17,635 nt of DNA from JAWOFN01 sp046497505 [NCBI: bacterium] (GTDB lineage Bacteria; Blakebacterota; Blakebacteria; Blakebacterales): the NCBI GenBank assembly GCA_046497505.1, contig JAWOFN010000118.1:1-17635 (forward strand), read 5' to 3'. How positions within the stretch are numbered: the stretch's first letter is position 1; every line of letters begins with the position of its first letter. The translations under genes were made by a program, and so were the position numbers. The notes below the pieces were generated by a model. The model saw only the letters and a program-made list of their open reading frames with translations. It was not told where the DNA came from and searched no databases. Shown here piece by piece: positions 10,735 through 17,635 of this stretch.

Positions 10735-10853
10735 GTGTGTCTCCTTCTTGAGCCGCCTGGTCGGCCAGGGGGCCCGTACTCCGTGATGTGACGATTCTGC
10801 ATCGGGTCGGAAGGTCTCAGCAGTGAGGCCGCCTCCGGCTCCAAGGCATGAGC

Positions 10854-10882
10854 ATGGTATGAACGCGCCATGGGGGTGTCAA
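10854..10882 (-). promoter_or_regulatory. Sigma70-type promoter of the exbB-tonB unit
   Basis: On the minus strand TTGACA (perfect -35) is separated by exactly 17 bases from TACCAT (-10, four of six). Transcription would start near 10847, leaving a leader of about 110 bases before exbB. The leader contains a small CCTGG/CCAGG hairpin at 10756-10769. No operator, such as a Fur-like repeat, is obvious. Confidence 0.8.
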
Positions 10883-10950
10883 GACGGCATTCCCGGGCCC
10901 TCAAGTCGCCCGGAGGTCTCCCCGCATCGCCCTCGGGATGCATCGGGAGC

Positions 10951-10979
10951 TTGCCGCCGTCCCACCGGTTCCCTACCAT
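10951..10979 (+). promoter_or_regulatory. Putative sigma70-type promoter of the TPR/outer-membrane protein pair
   Basis: TTGCCG (four of six) lies 17 bases before TACCAT, the same -10 as in the divergent exbB promoter. Start of transcription would be near 10986, about 40 bases before the GTG at 11027. The two promoters face away from each other and lie about 70 bases apart. Confidence 0.55.
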
Positions 10980-11014
10980 CGGACGGACATACGACGTTCC
11001 TTCCCCGCCGTATC

Positions 11015-11020
11015 AAGGAG
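11015..11020 (+). promoter_or_regulatory. Ribosome binding site deciding the TPR gene start
   Basis: AAGGAG lies six bases before the GTG at 11027. The open frame reaches back to 10823, but the upstream part crosses both promoters and has no comparable site. Confidence 0.75.
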
Positions 11021-11026
11021 ACGCCT

Positions 11027-11818
11027 GTGCGAGCCCATCGTTTGCGGAGAATCCGCCTCCTCCTCCCTCCCCTGGCCGCGGCGGCCCTCCTCTCCGCCGT
11101 CCCGCCGGCCGGGGCGGAGCAGGGAGGCCCCCTCACCGCCCGGGTGGACAGCCTCAACGACGAAGGGTCCTACCAGCAGGCCATGGACCTGCTCCTTCCC
11201 GCCCTGCAGCGGGACCCGGACGACTACGCCCTCCTCTGGCGCGCCTCCGAGGTGCTGGCCAACTGGGGACGCATCACCCGCCAGGACGAGGACCTGCAGG
11301 AGCAGCGGTACGAGGAGGCGGTGGCCTTCGCCCGGCAGGCGGTGGCACAGGACTCCACCGACGCCGAGGGATGGTTCCACCTGGGGAAAGCGGTGGGACG
11401 GCTGGCCCTCTTCCGGGGGGGCAAGACGAAGGTCAACATGTCCAAGGAGGTGAAGGAGGCCTTCGAGGAGGCGCTGGCGATCGAGCCGGACCACCCCCTG
11501 GCCCTCCACGGGCTGGCCCGCTGGCACCGGGAGGTGACCAACCTCTCCTGGTTCCTCAAGACCGCCGCGAAGATCATCTACGGCGGGCTCCCCCCCGCCA
11601 GCAACGAGCAGTCGGTGGAACTCTTCATGGAAGCGATCCGGCTGCAGCCGGACAACATCGCCCACCGCCTGGAACTGGGTAAGACCTACCTGGAGATGGA
11701 CCGGGAGGAGGAGGCCGCAGCCTCCTTTCGGAAGGTTCTGGAGCTTCCGGCCACCCGGACGGACGATGAGGAGTGGAAGCAGGAGGCTGAAGAACTCCTG
11801 GAGAAGATACGCGACTGA
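11027..11818 (+). CDS. Secreted TPR protein resembling the eukaryotic RMDN (regulator of microtubule dynamics) family
   Basis: This is a 263-residue predicted periplasmic protein. It has a signal peptide (basic RAHRLRRIR, hydrophobic LLLPPLAAAALLSAV, likely cut after AGA at residue 30), then helical TPR-like repeats to the end. Several phrases match my recollection of RMDN1/RMDN3 (PTPIP51) TPR domains: ALLWRASEVL near 68-77, VNMSKEVKEAFEEALAIEP near 136-154, GLARWHREVTNLSWF near 162-176, KIIYGGLPPAS near 182-192 and ELGKTYLEM near 216-224. The role in bacteria is unknown. TPR domains bind proteins, and the export signal places it in the periplasm or anchored nearby. The gene starts with GTG and is followed closely by a predicted outer-membrane protein gene, which is probably co-transcribed. 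The TPR call is firm; the RMDN likeness is probable. Confidence 0.82.
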   Translation: MRAHRLRRIRLLLPPLAAAALLSAVPPAGAEQGGPLTARVDSLNDEGSYQQAMDLLLPALQRDPDDYALLWRASEVLANWGRITRQDEDLQEQRYEEAVAFARQAVAQDSTDAEGWFHLGKAVGRLALFRGGKTKVNMSKEVKEAFEEALAIEPDHPLALHGLARWHREVTNLSWFLKTAAKIIYGGLPPASNEQSVELFMEAIRLQPDNIAHRLELGKTYLEMDREEEAAASFRKVLELPATRTDDEEWKQEAEELLEKIRD

Positions 11819-11879
11819 GAGCGATGCCTGAGACCCAGCGGGGCCCGGAGCAGCCGGGTCCCGGCACCACCCGCCGCCC

Positions 11880-11883
11880 GGAG
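11880..11883 (+). promoter_or_regulatory. Ribosome binding site favouring the GTG start at 11893
   Basis: GGAG preceded by CC lies nine bases before the GTG at 11893. It is better placed than anything before the upstream in-frame ATG at 11824. Confidence 0.4.
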
Positions 11884-11892
11884 TCATCTGAC

Positions 11893-12687
11893 GTGTCACG
11901 CTGCCGCCGCCCACAGAGCCTCCCCCTCCTGCTGGCCCTTGTCCTGACAGCGACGGGTACCGGCCGACTCGATGCACAGGAGGTGCCCGAGGAACTGCTC
12001 CCACGACCGGTCCCGGGTACGGTCTCCGTATCACTCCTCGGGGGATGGGGCTCCTGGTCCCAGACCAGCATCAACAGCACGATCCGACGGGACAACCTCC
12101 TCCTCACCGCCCCGGTGGACAGCAACGGTGCCGGCCTGGGAAAAGGACTGGAGAGCCTGAACGACGGCATCGCCCTGGCCGTGGAGGCCCGGCTGCGCCT
12201 GGACGACCGCTGGTCGCTGGTGGGCGGGGTGATGCGGCTGGCCGATTCCAGCCGGCGCGATTTCCTCTACGATCCCGGCTCGGGGCCCCAGCAGAGTTTT
12301 TTGTCCTACCGGGTCCAGGGGTGGCCGATCTACCTCGGGGCCGCCTACGGCTTCACCTTCACCACCAGCTTCTCATACGAGGTGAGCGCCGCCGCCGTCT
12401 ACTTCCCCCGCACCACCCTGGACGTGGAGGGCTCGCTGGGGGGCCTGGTCTCGCTCGACCAGGAGGGGACCGCCGCCGGGGTGGGCGCCCTCTTCCGCTG
12501 GGGGGGGACCTGGCACCTCACTGACGGCATCGGCATCGTGGGAGGCATCAACCTCCGCCTGGGCAAACTCGGAGGGGCCGATCAGGAGGATGGGACGCCT
12601 ATCGTCGATGCCTACGGCAGGGAACTGGAGGCGGATTGGTCCGGCGTGGACATCCTCCTGGGTGTGCGCTTCGGTTTCCTGGATTAG
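11893..12687 (+). CDS. Predicted outer-membrane beta-barrel protein, function unknown
   Basis: I do not recognise the family. From the GTG at 11893 the product has 264 residues and begins with a signal peptide (SRCRRPQ, then LPLLLALVLTATGTG, likely cut near DAQ at about 28). The mature part alternates short amphipathic strands and turns, rich in Gly, Ser, Tyr and Phe: VSVSLLGGWGSW, LAVEARLRLDDRWSLVGGVM, YLGAAYGFTFTTSFSYEV, GIGIVGGINLRLGK and, at the end, ILLGVRFGFLD. This pattern suits a barrel of about eight to ten strands, although the last residue is not the usual phenylalanine. An ATG at 11824, six bases after the TPR gene stop, would add 23 mostly polar and proline-rich residues before the signal peptide, which is why I prefer the GTG. 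It probably forms an operon with the TPR gene. Confidence 0.7.
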   Translation: MSRCRRPQSLPLLLALVLTATGTGRLDAQEVPEELLPRPVPGTVSVSLLGGWGSWSQTSINSTIRRDNLLLTAPVDSNGAGLGKGLESLNDGIALAVEARLRLDDRWSLVGGVMRLADSSRRDFLYDPGSGPQQSFLSYRVQGWPIYLGAAYGFTFTTSFSYEVSAAAVYFPRTTLDVEGSLGGLVSLDQEGTAAGVGALFRWGGTWHLTDGIGIVGGINLRLGKLGGADQEDGTPIVDAYGRELEADWSGVDILLGVRFGFLD

Positions 12688-12711
12688 CGCCGCCCACCCT
12701 TGAACGCATGA

Positions 12712-12739
12712 GGGCGGCCGCCCCTCCCGGCGACCGCCC
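12712..12739 (-). terminator. GC-rich hairpin between convergent genes, possible terminator
   Basis: Read as the argF transcript, GGGCGGTCGCC pairs with GGCGGCCGCCC over 11 bp with one G-U pair, around a GGGAGG loop. On the plus strand the same stem has one C-A mismatch. There is no T-tract, so intrinsic termination is uncertain. It lies in the 82-base gap between the two converging stops. Confidence 0.45.
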
Positions 12740-12769
12740 CCCTGCTTCCCATCCGACCGGCTCGGCGCC

Positions 12770-13708
12770 TCAGACGGCGGGCACGGTCTCCGGCGCGATG
12801 AGCTGCACCATGATGGCCTTCTGCATGTGCATCCGGTTCTCCGCCTCGTCGAAGACCACGCTCTTCGGGCCGTCCATCACCTCGTCGGTGATCTCCTCGC
12901 CCCGGTGGGCCGGCAGGCAGTGCATGACGATCACGTCCTCCTTCGCCTGGACCACCAGTTCGTCGTCCACCGTGTACCCCTGGAAGTCGCGGCGGCGTTT
13001 CTCCGCCTCCTCCTCCTGGCCCATGCTGGTCCAGGTGTCGGTGTAGATCACGTCGGCGTCGGTCACGGCCTGTTCCGGCACCTCCACGATGCTCACGTCC
13101 GGGTTGGCCTCCTTGGCCTTCTTGAAGATCTCCCGGTCCGGCTCATACCCCTCCGGGATACTCAGGGCGAGCTCGAACTCGAGCCTGCTGGCGGCGTTCA
13201 GCCAGGAGTTGGCCAGGTTGTTGCCGTCCCCCACGAAGGCCACCTTGAGGTCTTCCACCCGTCCCTTGTGCTCCTGGATGGTGAGGAGGTCGCTCATGAC
13301 CTGGCAGGGGTGCAGCAGGTCGGTGAGACCGTTGATCACCGGCACCGAGCTGTACTCGGCCAGTCCCAGGATGTCCCGGTGGCCGAAGACCCGGGCCATG
13401 ATCCCGTCGTTGTACCGGGCGAGCACCCGGGCGATGTCCGCCACCGACTCCCGCTTGCCCAGGCCGATGTCGCTGGGCGAGAGGTAGAGGGCATGACCTC
13501 CCAGCTGGAAGAACCCGGTCTCGAAGGAGACCCGGGTCCGGGCCGAGGGCTTCTGGAAGACCATCGCGAGGGTCTTGTCCCTGAAGGGCTTGTACTCCGT
13601 CGTGCCCGCCTTCCAGTCGTTCTTGATGGTTACGGCCAGCTGGATGGTCTCCAGGATCTCCTCGCGGGAGAGCTGGGGGATCTCCAGGAAGTGCTTGGGC
13701 TGCGGCAT
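12770..13708 (-). CDS. argF: Ornithine carbamoyltransferase
   Basis: This 312-residue cytosolic enzyme makes citrulline from ornithine and carbamoyl phosphate in arginine synthesis. Carbamoyl-phosphate site motifs are FQKPSARTRVSFE (51-63) and HPCQ (133-136). The ornithine-binding loop is DTWTSMG (224-230) and the catalytic cysteine is in HCLPAHRGEEI (263-273). The SMG loop and HCLP argue for the ornithine enzyme rather than aspartate, acetylornithine or succinylornithine carbamoyltransferase. The ATG at 13708 has AAAGGA eight bases upstream. It begins 31 bases after hslU, with no other arg gene in view, so it is probably read as the last gene of the topA-xerC-hslVU block or from a promoter inside hslU. 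An anabolic role is assumed because arcA and arcC are absent here. Confidence 0.95.
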   Translation of the reverse strand: MPQPKHFLEIPQLSREEILETIQLAVTIKNDWKAGTTEYKPFRDKTLAMVFQKPSARTRVSFETGFFQLGGHALYLSPSDIGLGKRESVADIARVLARYNDGIMARVFGHRDILGLAEYSSVPVINGLTDLLHPCQVMSDLLTIQEHKGRVEDLKVAFVGDGNNLANSWLNAASRLEFELALSIPEGYEPDREIFKKAKEANPDVSIVEVPEQAVTDADVIYTDTWTSMGQEEEAEKRRRDFQGYTVDDELVVQAKEDVIVMHCLPAHRGEEITDEVMDGPKSVVFDEAENRMHMQKAIMVQLIAPETVPAV

Positions 13709-13739
13709 ACGGCGGTTCCTTTCCCAGGCTGCTTGCGGT

Positions 13740-15143
13740 TCAGAGTATGTAGCGGCTCAGGTCCTCGTCGGCGATGATGTCCTCCAGCCGTTCCCGGACA
13801 TCGTCCGCGGTGATGGTGTAGGTGTCCTGCCCGCTCTCGGGGACCTCGAAGAGGATGTCCTCGAGGAGCAGGGTGAGGATGGTGTGCAGGCGCCGGGCCC
13901 CGATGTCCTCGGCCGACTCGTTGGCCAGGCCGGCGGCCCGTGCGATCTCAGCCACCGCGTCCTCGGTGAACTGCAGGCTCACCCCCTCGGTCTCCATGAG
14001 GGCACGGTACTGCCTGATCAACGCGTTCTTCGGCTCGGTGAGTATCCGGAAGAAATCCTCGGTGGTCAGGCTGTCCATCTCCACCCGGATGGGGAAGCGT
14101 CCCTGGAGTTCCGGGATCAGGTCGGAGGGCTTGACCACGTGGAAGGCGCCGGCTGCGATGAAGAGGATGTGTTCGGTCTTCACCATGCCGTACTTGGTGG
14201 TCACCGTGCTCCCCTCCACGATGGGGAGCAGGTCGCGCTGCACCCCCTCCCGGCTCACGTCCGGCCCGCCGTACTCCCCCCCGCCGCGGTCGGCGGCGGC
14301 CACCTTGTCCAGCTCGTCCAGGAAGACGATGCCGCTCTGCTGCACCCGCTCCAAAGCCTCGCCGGTGACCTTGTCCATGTCGATGAGCTTCTGCGCCTCC
14401 TCCTGCTGGAGGATCTTCCGGGCCTCCTTCACCCGCATCCTCCGGCGCTTGCTCTTCTGGGGCATCATGTTCCCGAAGAGCTCGGAGAGGTTCACCCCCA
14501 TCTCCTCCAGGCCCACCGGACCGAGGATGCTCGCCATCGGGTTCTGGTCCGGCGTCACCTCCACCTCGATCTCCCTCTCGTCCAGCGTCCCCGCCCGGAG
14601 CTGACTGCGGATCTTCTCACGGGTCCGTTCCCAGGAGTCCCGTTCCTCGTCCCGATGCTGCGGGGGCTCCTCCTCGCCGCCGGTGTAGCCCGGCCGGCGC
14701 CTCGGGGGCTCGGGGAGCAGCCGGTCCAGGAGACGTTCCTCCGCCGCCTGCTCGGCGGGTTCCTGCACCCGCTCGATGTACTCGCTCTTGACCATGTCCA
14801 CGGCCAGGTCGGCGAGGTCGCGGATGACCGTCTCCACATCCCGCCCCACGTACCCCACCTCGGTGAACTTGCTGGCCTCGATCTTCACGAAGGGGGCCCG
14901 GGCCAGGGCCGCCAGCCGGCGGCTGATCTCGGTCTTCCCCACCCCGGTGGGACCGATGAGGATGATGTTGTTCGGGAGGATCTCGTCCCGGATCTCCTCG
15001 GGTGCGTGCAGACGCCGCCAGCGGTTGCGCAGGGCGATGGCCACCGCCCGCTTGGCCTCCCCCTGGCTGATGACGTAGCGGTCCAGTTCCTCGACGATCT
15101 GCCGCGGGGTGAGTTCGGTCTCCTCCTGCCGTCGCATGATCAT
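13740..15143 (-). CDS. hslU: HslU (ClpY), ATPase subunit of the HslUV protease
   Basis: This 467-residue AAA+ unfoldase forms a hexameric ring that unfolds substrates and feeds them into HslV. It has Walker A GPTGVGKT (64-71), the pore loop GYVG (97-100), a variable I-domain at roughly 110-240, Walker [10 protein letters not shown] (272-280) and a C-terminus ending LSRYIL, the tail that docks into HslV. It is slightly longer than E. coli HslU (443), mainly through a charged insertion near 145-175 in the I-domain. The first ATG (15143) overlaps the hslV stop as ATGA, with GGAGGGGA just upstream. A second ATG at 15137 would also work. It is coupled to hslV and followed by argF. Confidence 0.97.
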   Translation of the reverse strand: MIMRRQEETELTPRQIVEELDRYVISQGEAKRAVAIALRNRWRRLHAPEEIRDEILPNNIILIGPTGVGKTEISRRLAALARAPFVKIEASKFTEVGYVGRDVETVIRDLADLAVDMVKSEYIERVQEPAEQAAEERLLDRLLPEPPRRRPGYTGGEEEPPQHRDEERDSWERTREKIRSQLRAGTLDEREIEVEVTPDQNPMASILGPVGLEEMGVNLSELFGNMMPQKSKRRRMRVKEARKILQQEEAQKLIDMDKVTGEALERVQQSGIVFLDELDKVAAADRGGGEYGGPDVSREGVQRDLLPIVEGSTVTTKYGMVKTEHILFIAAGAFHVVKPSDLIPELQGRFPIRVEMDSLTTEDFFRILTEPKNALIRQYRALMETEGVSLQFTEDAVAEIARAAGLANESAEDIGARRLHTILTLLLEDILFEVPESGQDTYTITADDVRERLEDIIADEDLSRYIL

Positions 15144-15724
15144 GTCCCCTCCCCCTCCTCCCCCTCGTCGGGGGCGGGCAGGCCGAGGACCGAGATGCGG
15201 TCGTTCGTGTACACGCAGATCTCCGAGGCGATACGGAGGGAGCGCTCCACCAGCAGGTCGAGCCGGGTCTCCGGGGAGGCCTCGAGGGTGGCCCGCGCGG
15301 CGGCCAGGGCGTATGCCCCTCCCGACCCGATGGCCACGATGCCGTCGTCCGGTTCGATGATGTCGCCGTTCCCGCTCACGATGAAGGCGTGCTCGGTGTC
15401 CACGCAGGCCAGCAGCGCCTCCAGGCGCCTGAGGAACCGGTCGGTGCGCCAGTCCTTGGCCAGTTCCACCACCGCCCGCTGCAGGTTCCCCTTGAACTCC
15501 TCCAGCTTCTCCTCGAAGCGCTCGAAGAGGGTGAAGGCGTCGGCGGCGGCGCCGGCGAAGCCGGCCAGCACCATCCCCTCGTGGAGCACCCGGATCTTGC
15601 TGCTGCCGTGCTTCATGATCGTGTCGTCGAAGGTCACCTGACCGTCGCCGCCCATGGCGGCACGTCCCTCACGGACCATCCCCAGGATGGTGGTGGAGCG
15701 GACGATGGGTGGGGCCTCACTCAT
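15140..15724 (-). CDS. hslV: HslV (ClpQ), peptidase subunit of the HslUV protease
   Basis: This 194-residue N-terminal-nucleophile threonine peptidase assembles as a double hexamer. Counting from the first Thr of TTILGMVR as residue 1, the catalytic partners fall exactly where the family has them: Asp17 in GGDGQ and Lys33 in [27 protein letters not shown] and [15 protein letters not shown] are also typical. The ATG at 15724 (AGAGGGAG eight bases upstream) gives a ten-residue propeptide, [10 protein letters not shown], that must be removed to free the threonine. E. coli removes only Met, and longer propeptides occur in other phyla. A longer frame back to 15769 is not supported. The gene is coupled to hslU by an ATGA overlap. 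Confidence 0.96.
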   Translation of the reverse strand: MSEAPPIVRSTTILGMVREGRAAMGGDGQVTFDDTIMKHGSSKIRVLHEGMVLAGFAGAAADAFTLFERFEEKLEEFKGNLQRAVVELAKDWRTDRFLRRLEALLACVDTEHAFIVSGNGDIIEPDDGIVAIGSGGAYALAAARATLEASPETRLDLLVERSLRIASEICVYTNDRISVLGLPAPDEGEEGEGT

Positions 15725-15768
15725 GGAGGGGACTCCCTCTGGGCTGGGCGTGATGCTGCTCCTGTGCA

Positions 15769-15795
15769 AGATGGGGAACAGGACGGCCGGCGCAA
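15769..15795 (-). promoter_or_regulatory. Possible heat-shock (sigma32-like) promoter of hslVU
   Basis: On the minus strand CCCCATCT matches the sigma32 -10 consensus CCCCATNT. It lies 13 bases after TTGCGC, a weak -35 (consensus around CTTGAA). It sits in the 94-base gap between xerC and hslV, about 45 bases before the ATG. C-rich background makes chance matches fairly common. Confidence 0.3.
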
Positions 15796-15818
15796 TACGG
15801 CTCTGGCCGGCGGCGGGT

Positions 15819-16763
15819 TCAATCCTCGGGCGGCCTGTACTCCTCGCCGGCCCGCGGGTGGGCCTGGCGGTAGACCTTCTTGAGGCGGTCGGTGGTCAGG
15901 TGGGTGTAGAGCTGGGTGGTGGAGAGGCTCTCGTGCCCCAGCAGTTCCTGGACCGCCCGCAGGTCCGCCCCCCGCTCCAGCATATGGGTGGCGAAGGTGT
16001 GCCGGAGGGTGTGGGGACTCACCTTCGCTCGTCCTGAGGAGGCCCCCATGATCCTCCGGACCATGCGCTGCACGCTCCGCCCGGTGAGGCGGCCGCCCCG
16101 CCGATTGAGCCAGAGGGCTCCGGGGTCGGTCCCCTCCTCGCCCGCCTCCCGGAGCACCTCGTTTCGGGCGGGCAGGTAGCGCTCCAGCGCATCCAGCGCC
16201 GGTCCGCCCACGGGGACGATCCGCTCCTTCCGCCCCTTCCCCCTCACCCGCACCGTACCCTCCCGGCGATCCACCTCCCCCTTGTCCAGGCCGATGAGCT
16301 CGGAGAGCCGGATCCCGGTGCTGTAGAGCATCTCGAGGATCGCCCGGTCCCGCAGCCCCCGGAACCCCCCCGGCTCGGGCAGCTCCAGGGCGTCGAAGAC
16401 CTCCTTCCGGGTAAGATAGGAGGGCAGCCGCTTCGGGGTCTTCGGGGAGCGCAGGATCCCGGTGGGGTCCTCCTCCACCAGCCCCTCCTTGAGGAGCCAG
16501 CCGAAGAAGGAGCGGAGACCGGCCAGCTTGCGGGCCACGGTCCCGGAGGCGTAGCCCCGCTCCCGCAGCATCCCCAGGAAGGCCCTCAACAGGATGTGAT
16601 CAACCTGGCCGGGCTCGGGGTCGGAACCGAGGCGGGAGCGGGCCCAGGCGGCGAACTGGCGCACGTCCTTGGTGTAGGCGGTGACGGTGTGGGGGGAGAG
16701 GTCCCGCACCCGGCTGAGATGGCGGGCGTATCGGTCGATATGCTCCCGGATGGTGGTGCTCAT
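15819..16763 (-). CDS. xerC: Tyrosine recombinase XerC
   Basis: This 314-residue site-specific recombinase resolves chromosome dimers at dif, normally together with XerD and FtsK. The N-terminal SAM-like core-binding domain (about 3-90, with LSPHTVTAYTKDVRQF) precedes the catalytic domain. The active-site set is complete: Arg152 (TGIRLSEL), Lys176 (VRGKGRKER), His251 and Arg254 (SPHTLRHTFATH), His277 (LLGHESL) and Tyr286 (TTQLYTHL). The ATG at 16763 is used; an in-frame GTG at 16778 would add five residues. Position between topA and hslV is the classic place for xerC (codV in Bacillus), which supports XerC over XerD. No dif-like site is visible in the window. Confidence 0.93.
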   Translation of the reverse strand: MSTTIREHIDRYARHLSRVRDLSPHTVTAYTKDVRQFAAWARSRLGSDPEPGQVDHILLRAFLGMLRERGYASGTVARKLAGLRSFFGWLLKEGLVEEDPTGILRSPKTPKRLPSYLTRKEVFDALELPEPGGFRGLRDRAILEMLYSTGIRLSELIGLDKGEVDRREGTVRVRGKGRKERIVPVGGPALDALERYLPARNEVLREAGEEGTDPGALWLNRRGGRLTGRSVQRMVRRIMGASSGRAKVSPHTLRHTFATHMLERGADLRAVQELLGHESLSTTQLYTHLTTDRLKKVYRQAHPRAGEEYRPPED

Positions 16764-16814
16764 CGCACCGCACCCCACGATGGTCTCATGCCGCGGACGG
16801 ATCCGTCGGGGTCC

Positions 16815-17635
16815 TCAGGCGGTCTCCGATTCTGCATCCGCCTCCGGTTCCAGCACGCTCTTGCACTCGGGGCAGAACCAGTGGCGGCCGTCCTTGCTGG
16901 TGGTCTTCTCCACCAGGAGGGGATAGTCGCACGTGGGACACCTCCTGTCCACCGGCGGGTCCCAGGTGGCGAACTTGCAGTCGGGGTACCCGGTACAGCC
17001 GAAGAAGGTCTTCCCCTTCCGGGAGCGCTTCTCCGCCATCGGTTCCCCGCACTCCGGACAGGCCACCCCGATGAGGAAGGGGCGGGTCCCCTTGCACTCC
17101 GGGTAGCGGGTACACGCCAGGAACCGGCCGTAGCGTCCGCTCTTGACCACCATGTCCGCGCCGCAGTCGGGGCACTTGGCGTCCACCTCCACCTGCTCCG
17201 GCTCGTCTTCGGGGAGGGGGCGTGTGTTCTTGCACTCGGGGAATCCGCTGCACGCCATGAACCGGCCCCGGCGCCCCCACTTGATGACCATGGGGCGTCC
17301 GCACTCCTCGCACACCTCCTCGGTCTCCTCCTGGAGGTCCTTCTTGATCTCCTTCACCTTCGCCTGCGCTTCTTCCAGGTCCTTCTTGAAGGGCTCGTAG
17401 AAGTCGCTCATGACCGACCGGTAGTCGTCCTGCCCCGACTCGATCTTGTCGAGTTCCTCCTCCATGCCGGCGGTGAACTCCACCTGGAAGATGTCGGGGA
17501 AGAGGTCCACCAGCAGCTCGCTCACCTGCCTGCCCAGGTCGGTGGGGAACAGGCTCTTCCGCTCTCGTTCCACGTACTTGCGGTCGAGCAGCACGCTGAT
17601 GATCTGGGCATAGGTGGAAGGGCGGCCGATATCGT
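16815..17635 (-). CDS. topA: DNA topoisomerase I (C-terminal part, 5' end outside the window)
   Basis: About 272 C-terminal residues are visible. Topoisomerase I relaxes negative supercoils with a type IA mechanism; the catalytic tyrosine lies upstream, outside the window. The first residues visible are DIGRPSTYAQIISVLLDRKYV, split as DIGRPSTYAQII plus SVLLDRKYV, a hallmark of the family core. LFPTDLGRQVSELLVDLFPD and the end of the core follow, then four C4 zinc-ribbon repeats: CEECGRPM to CSGFPEC, CPDCGADM to CTRYPEC, CPECGEPM to CTGYPDC, and CPTCDYPL to CPEC. All sixteen cysteines are present. The product ends with a short acidic tail. The gene precedes xerC by about 50 bases. Confidence 0.95.
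   Translation of the reverse strand, partial: DIGRPSTYAQIISVLLDRKYVERERKSLFPTDLGRQVSELLVDLFPDIFQVEFTAGMEEELDKIESGQDDYRSVMSDFYEPFKKDLEEAQAKVKEIKKDLQEETEEVCEECGRPMVIKWGRRGRFMACSGFPECKNTRPLPEDEPEQVEVDAKCPDCGADMVVKSGRYGRFLACTRYPECKGTRPFLIGVACPECGEPMAEKRSRKGKTFFGCTGYPDCKFATWDPPVDRRCPTCDYPLLVEKTTSKDGRHWFCPECKSVLEPEADAESETA

Noticed and set aside
13575-15641. Open frame of 688 codons on the plus strand
   Set aside because: It is antisense to hslU, hslV and part of argF and is low in complexity (Leu, His, Val, Gly and Asp). No ribosome site or motif supports it.

Overview
The window is a GC-rich bacterial chromosome segment from a diderm (outer-membrane) organism. It carries a TonB/ExbB/ExbD system, a TolC-type outer-membrane channel and a predicted outer-membrane barrel. 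Protein style and the neighbourhood of YIP1-family protein + TolC + adaptor + MacB-like parts suggest Gemmatimonadota or a relative. That placement is an inference from memory of similar genomes and was not tested. No tRNA, rRNA, CRISPR array, insertion sequence or prophage gene is visible. The gene content is mostly housekeeping and envelope.

Layout from left to right. Positions 1-1769 (minus strand) hold the start of ribD, cut by the window edge, behind a complete glutamate dehydrogenase gene. Positions 1833-8460 (minus) hold a six-gene envelope cluster transcribed in the order YIP1-family membrane protein, TolC-family channel, periplasmic adaptor, ABC ATPase, permease, permease. Gaps are short and there is one ATGA overlap. 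Positions 8531-8573 are a strong intrinsic terminator ending the upstream unit, exbB-exbD-exbD-tonB (8598-10734, minus), which starts from a clear sigma70-type promoter at 10854-10882. On the plus strand, diverging from it, a second promoter (10951-10979) drives a secreted TPR protein resembling the eukaryotic RMDN family (11027-11818) and a predicted outer-membrane protein (11893-12687). A GC-rich hairpin at 12712-12739 sits where this pair meets the last minus-strand block. That block, in transcription order, is topA (5' end outside the window), xerC, hslV, hslU and argF (12770-17635).

How the genes fit together. The exb/tonB unit energises outer-membrane transport. The YIP1-to-permease unit encodes what looks like a complete tripartite ABC efflux or export pump in which MacB is split into a separate ATPase and two paralogous permeases. 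The topA-xerC-hslV-hslU order matches the classic Bacillus topA-trmFO-codV-clpQ-clpY-codY neighbourhood, with trmFO absent and argF in the place of codY. The observations most worth a second look are the RMDN-like periplasmic TPR protein with its barrel partner, the split MacB with two permeases and a YIP1 leader gene, the TonB anchor without the SxxxH motif, and a heat-shock-like promoter sequence in front of hslV. I did not find a convincing wholly new system.
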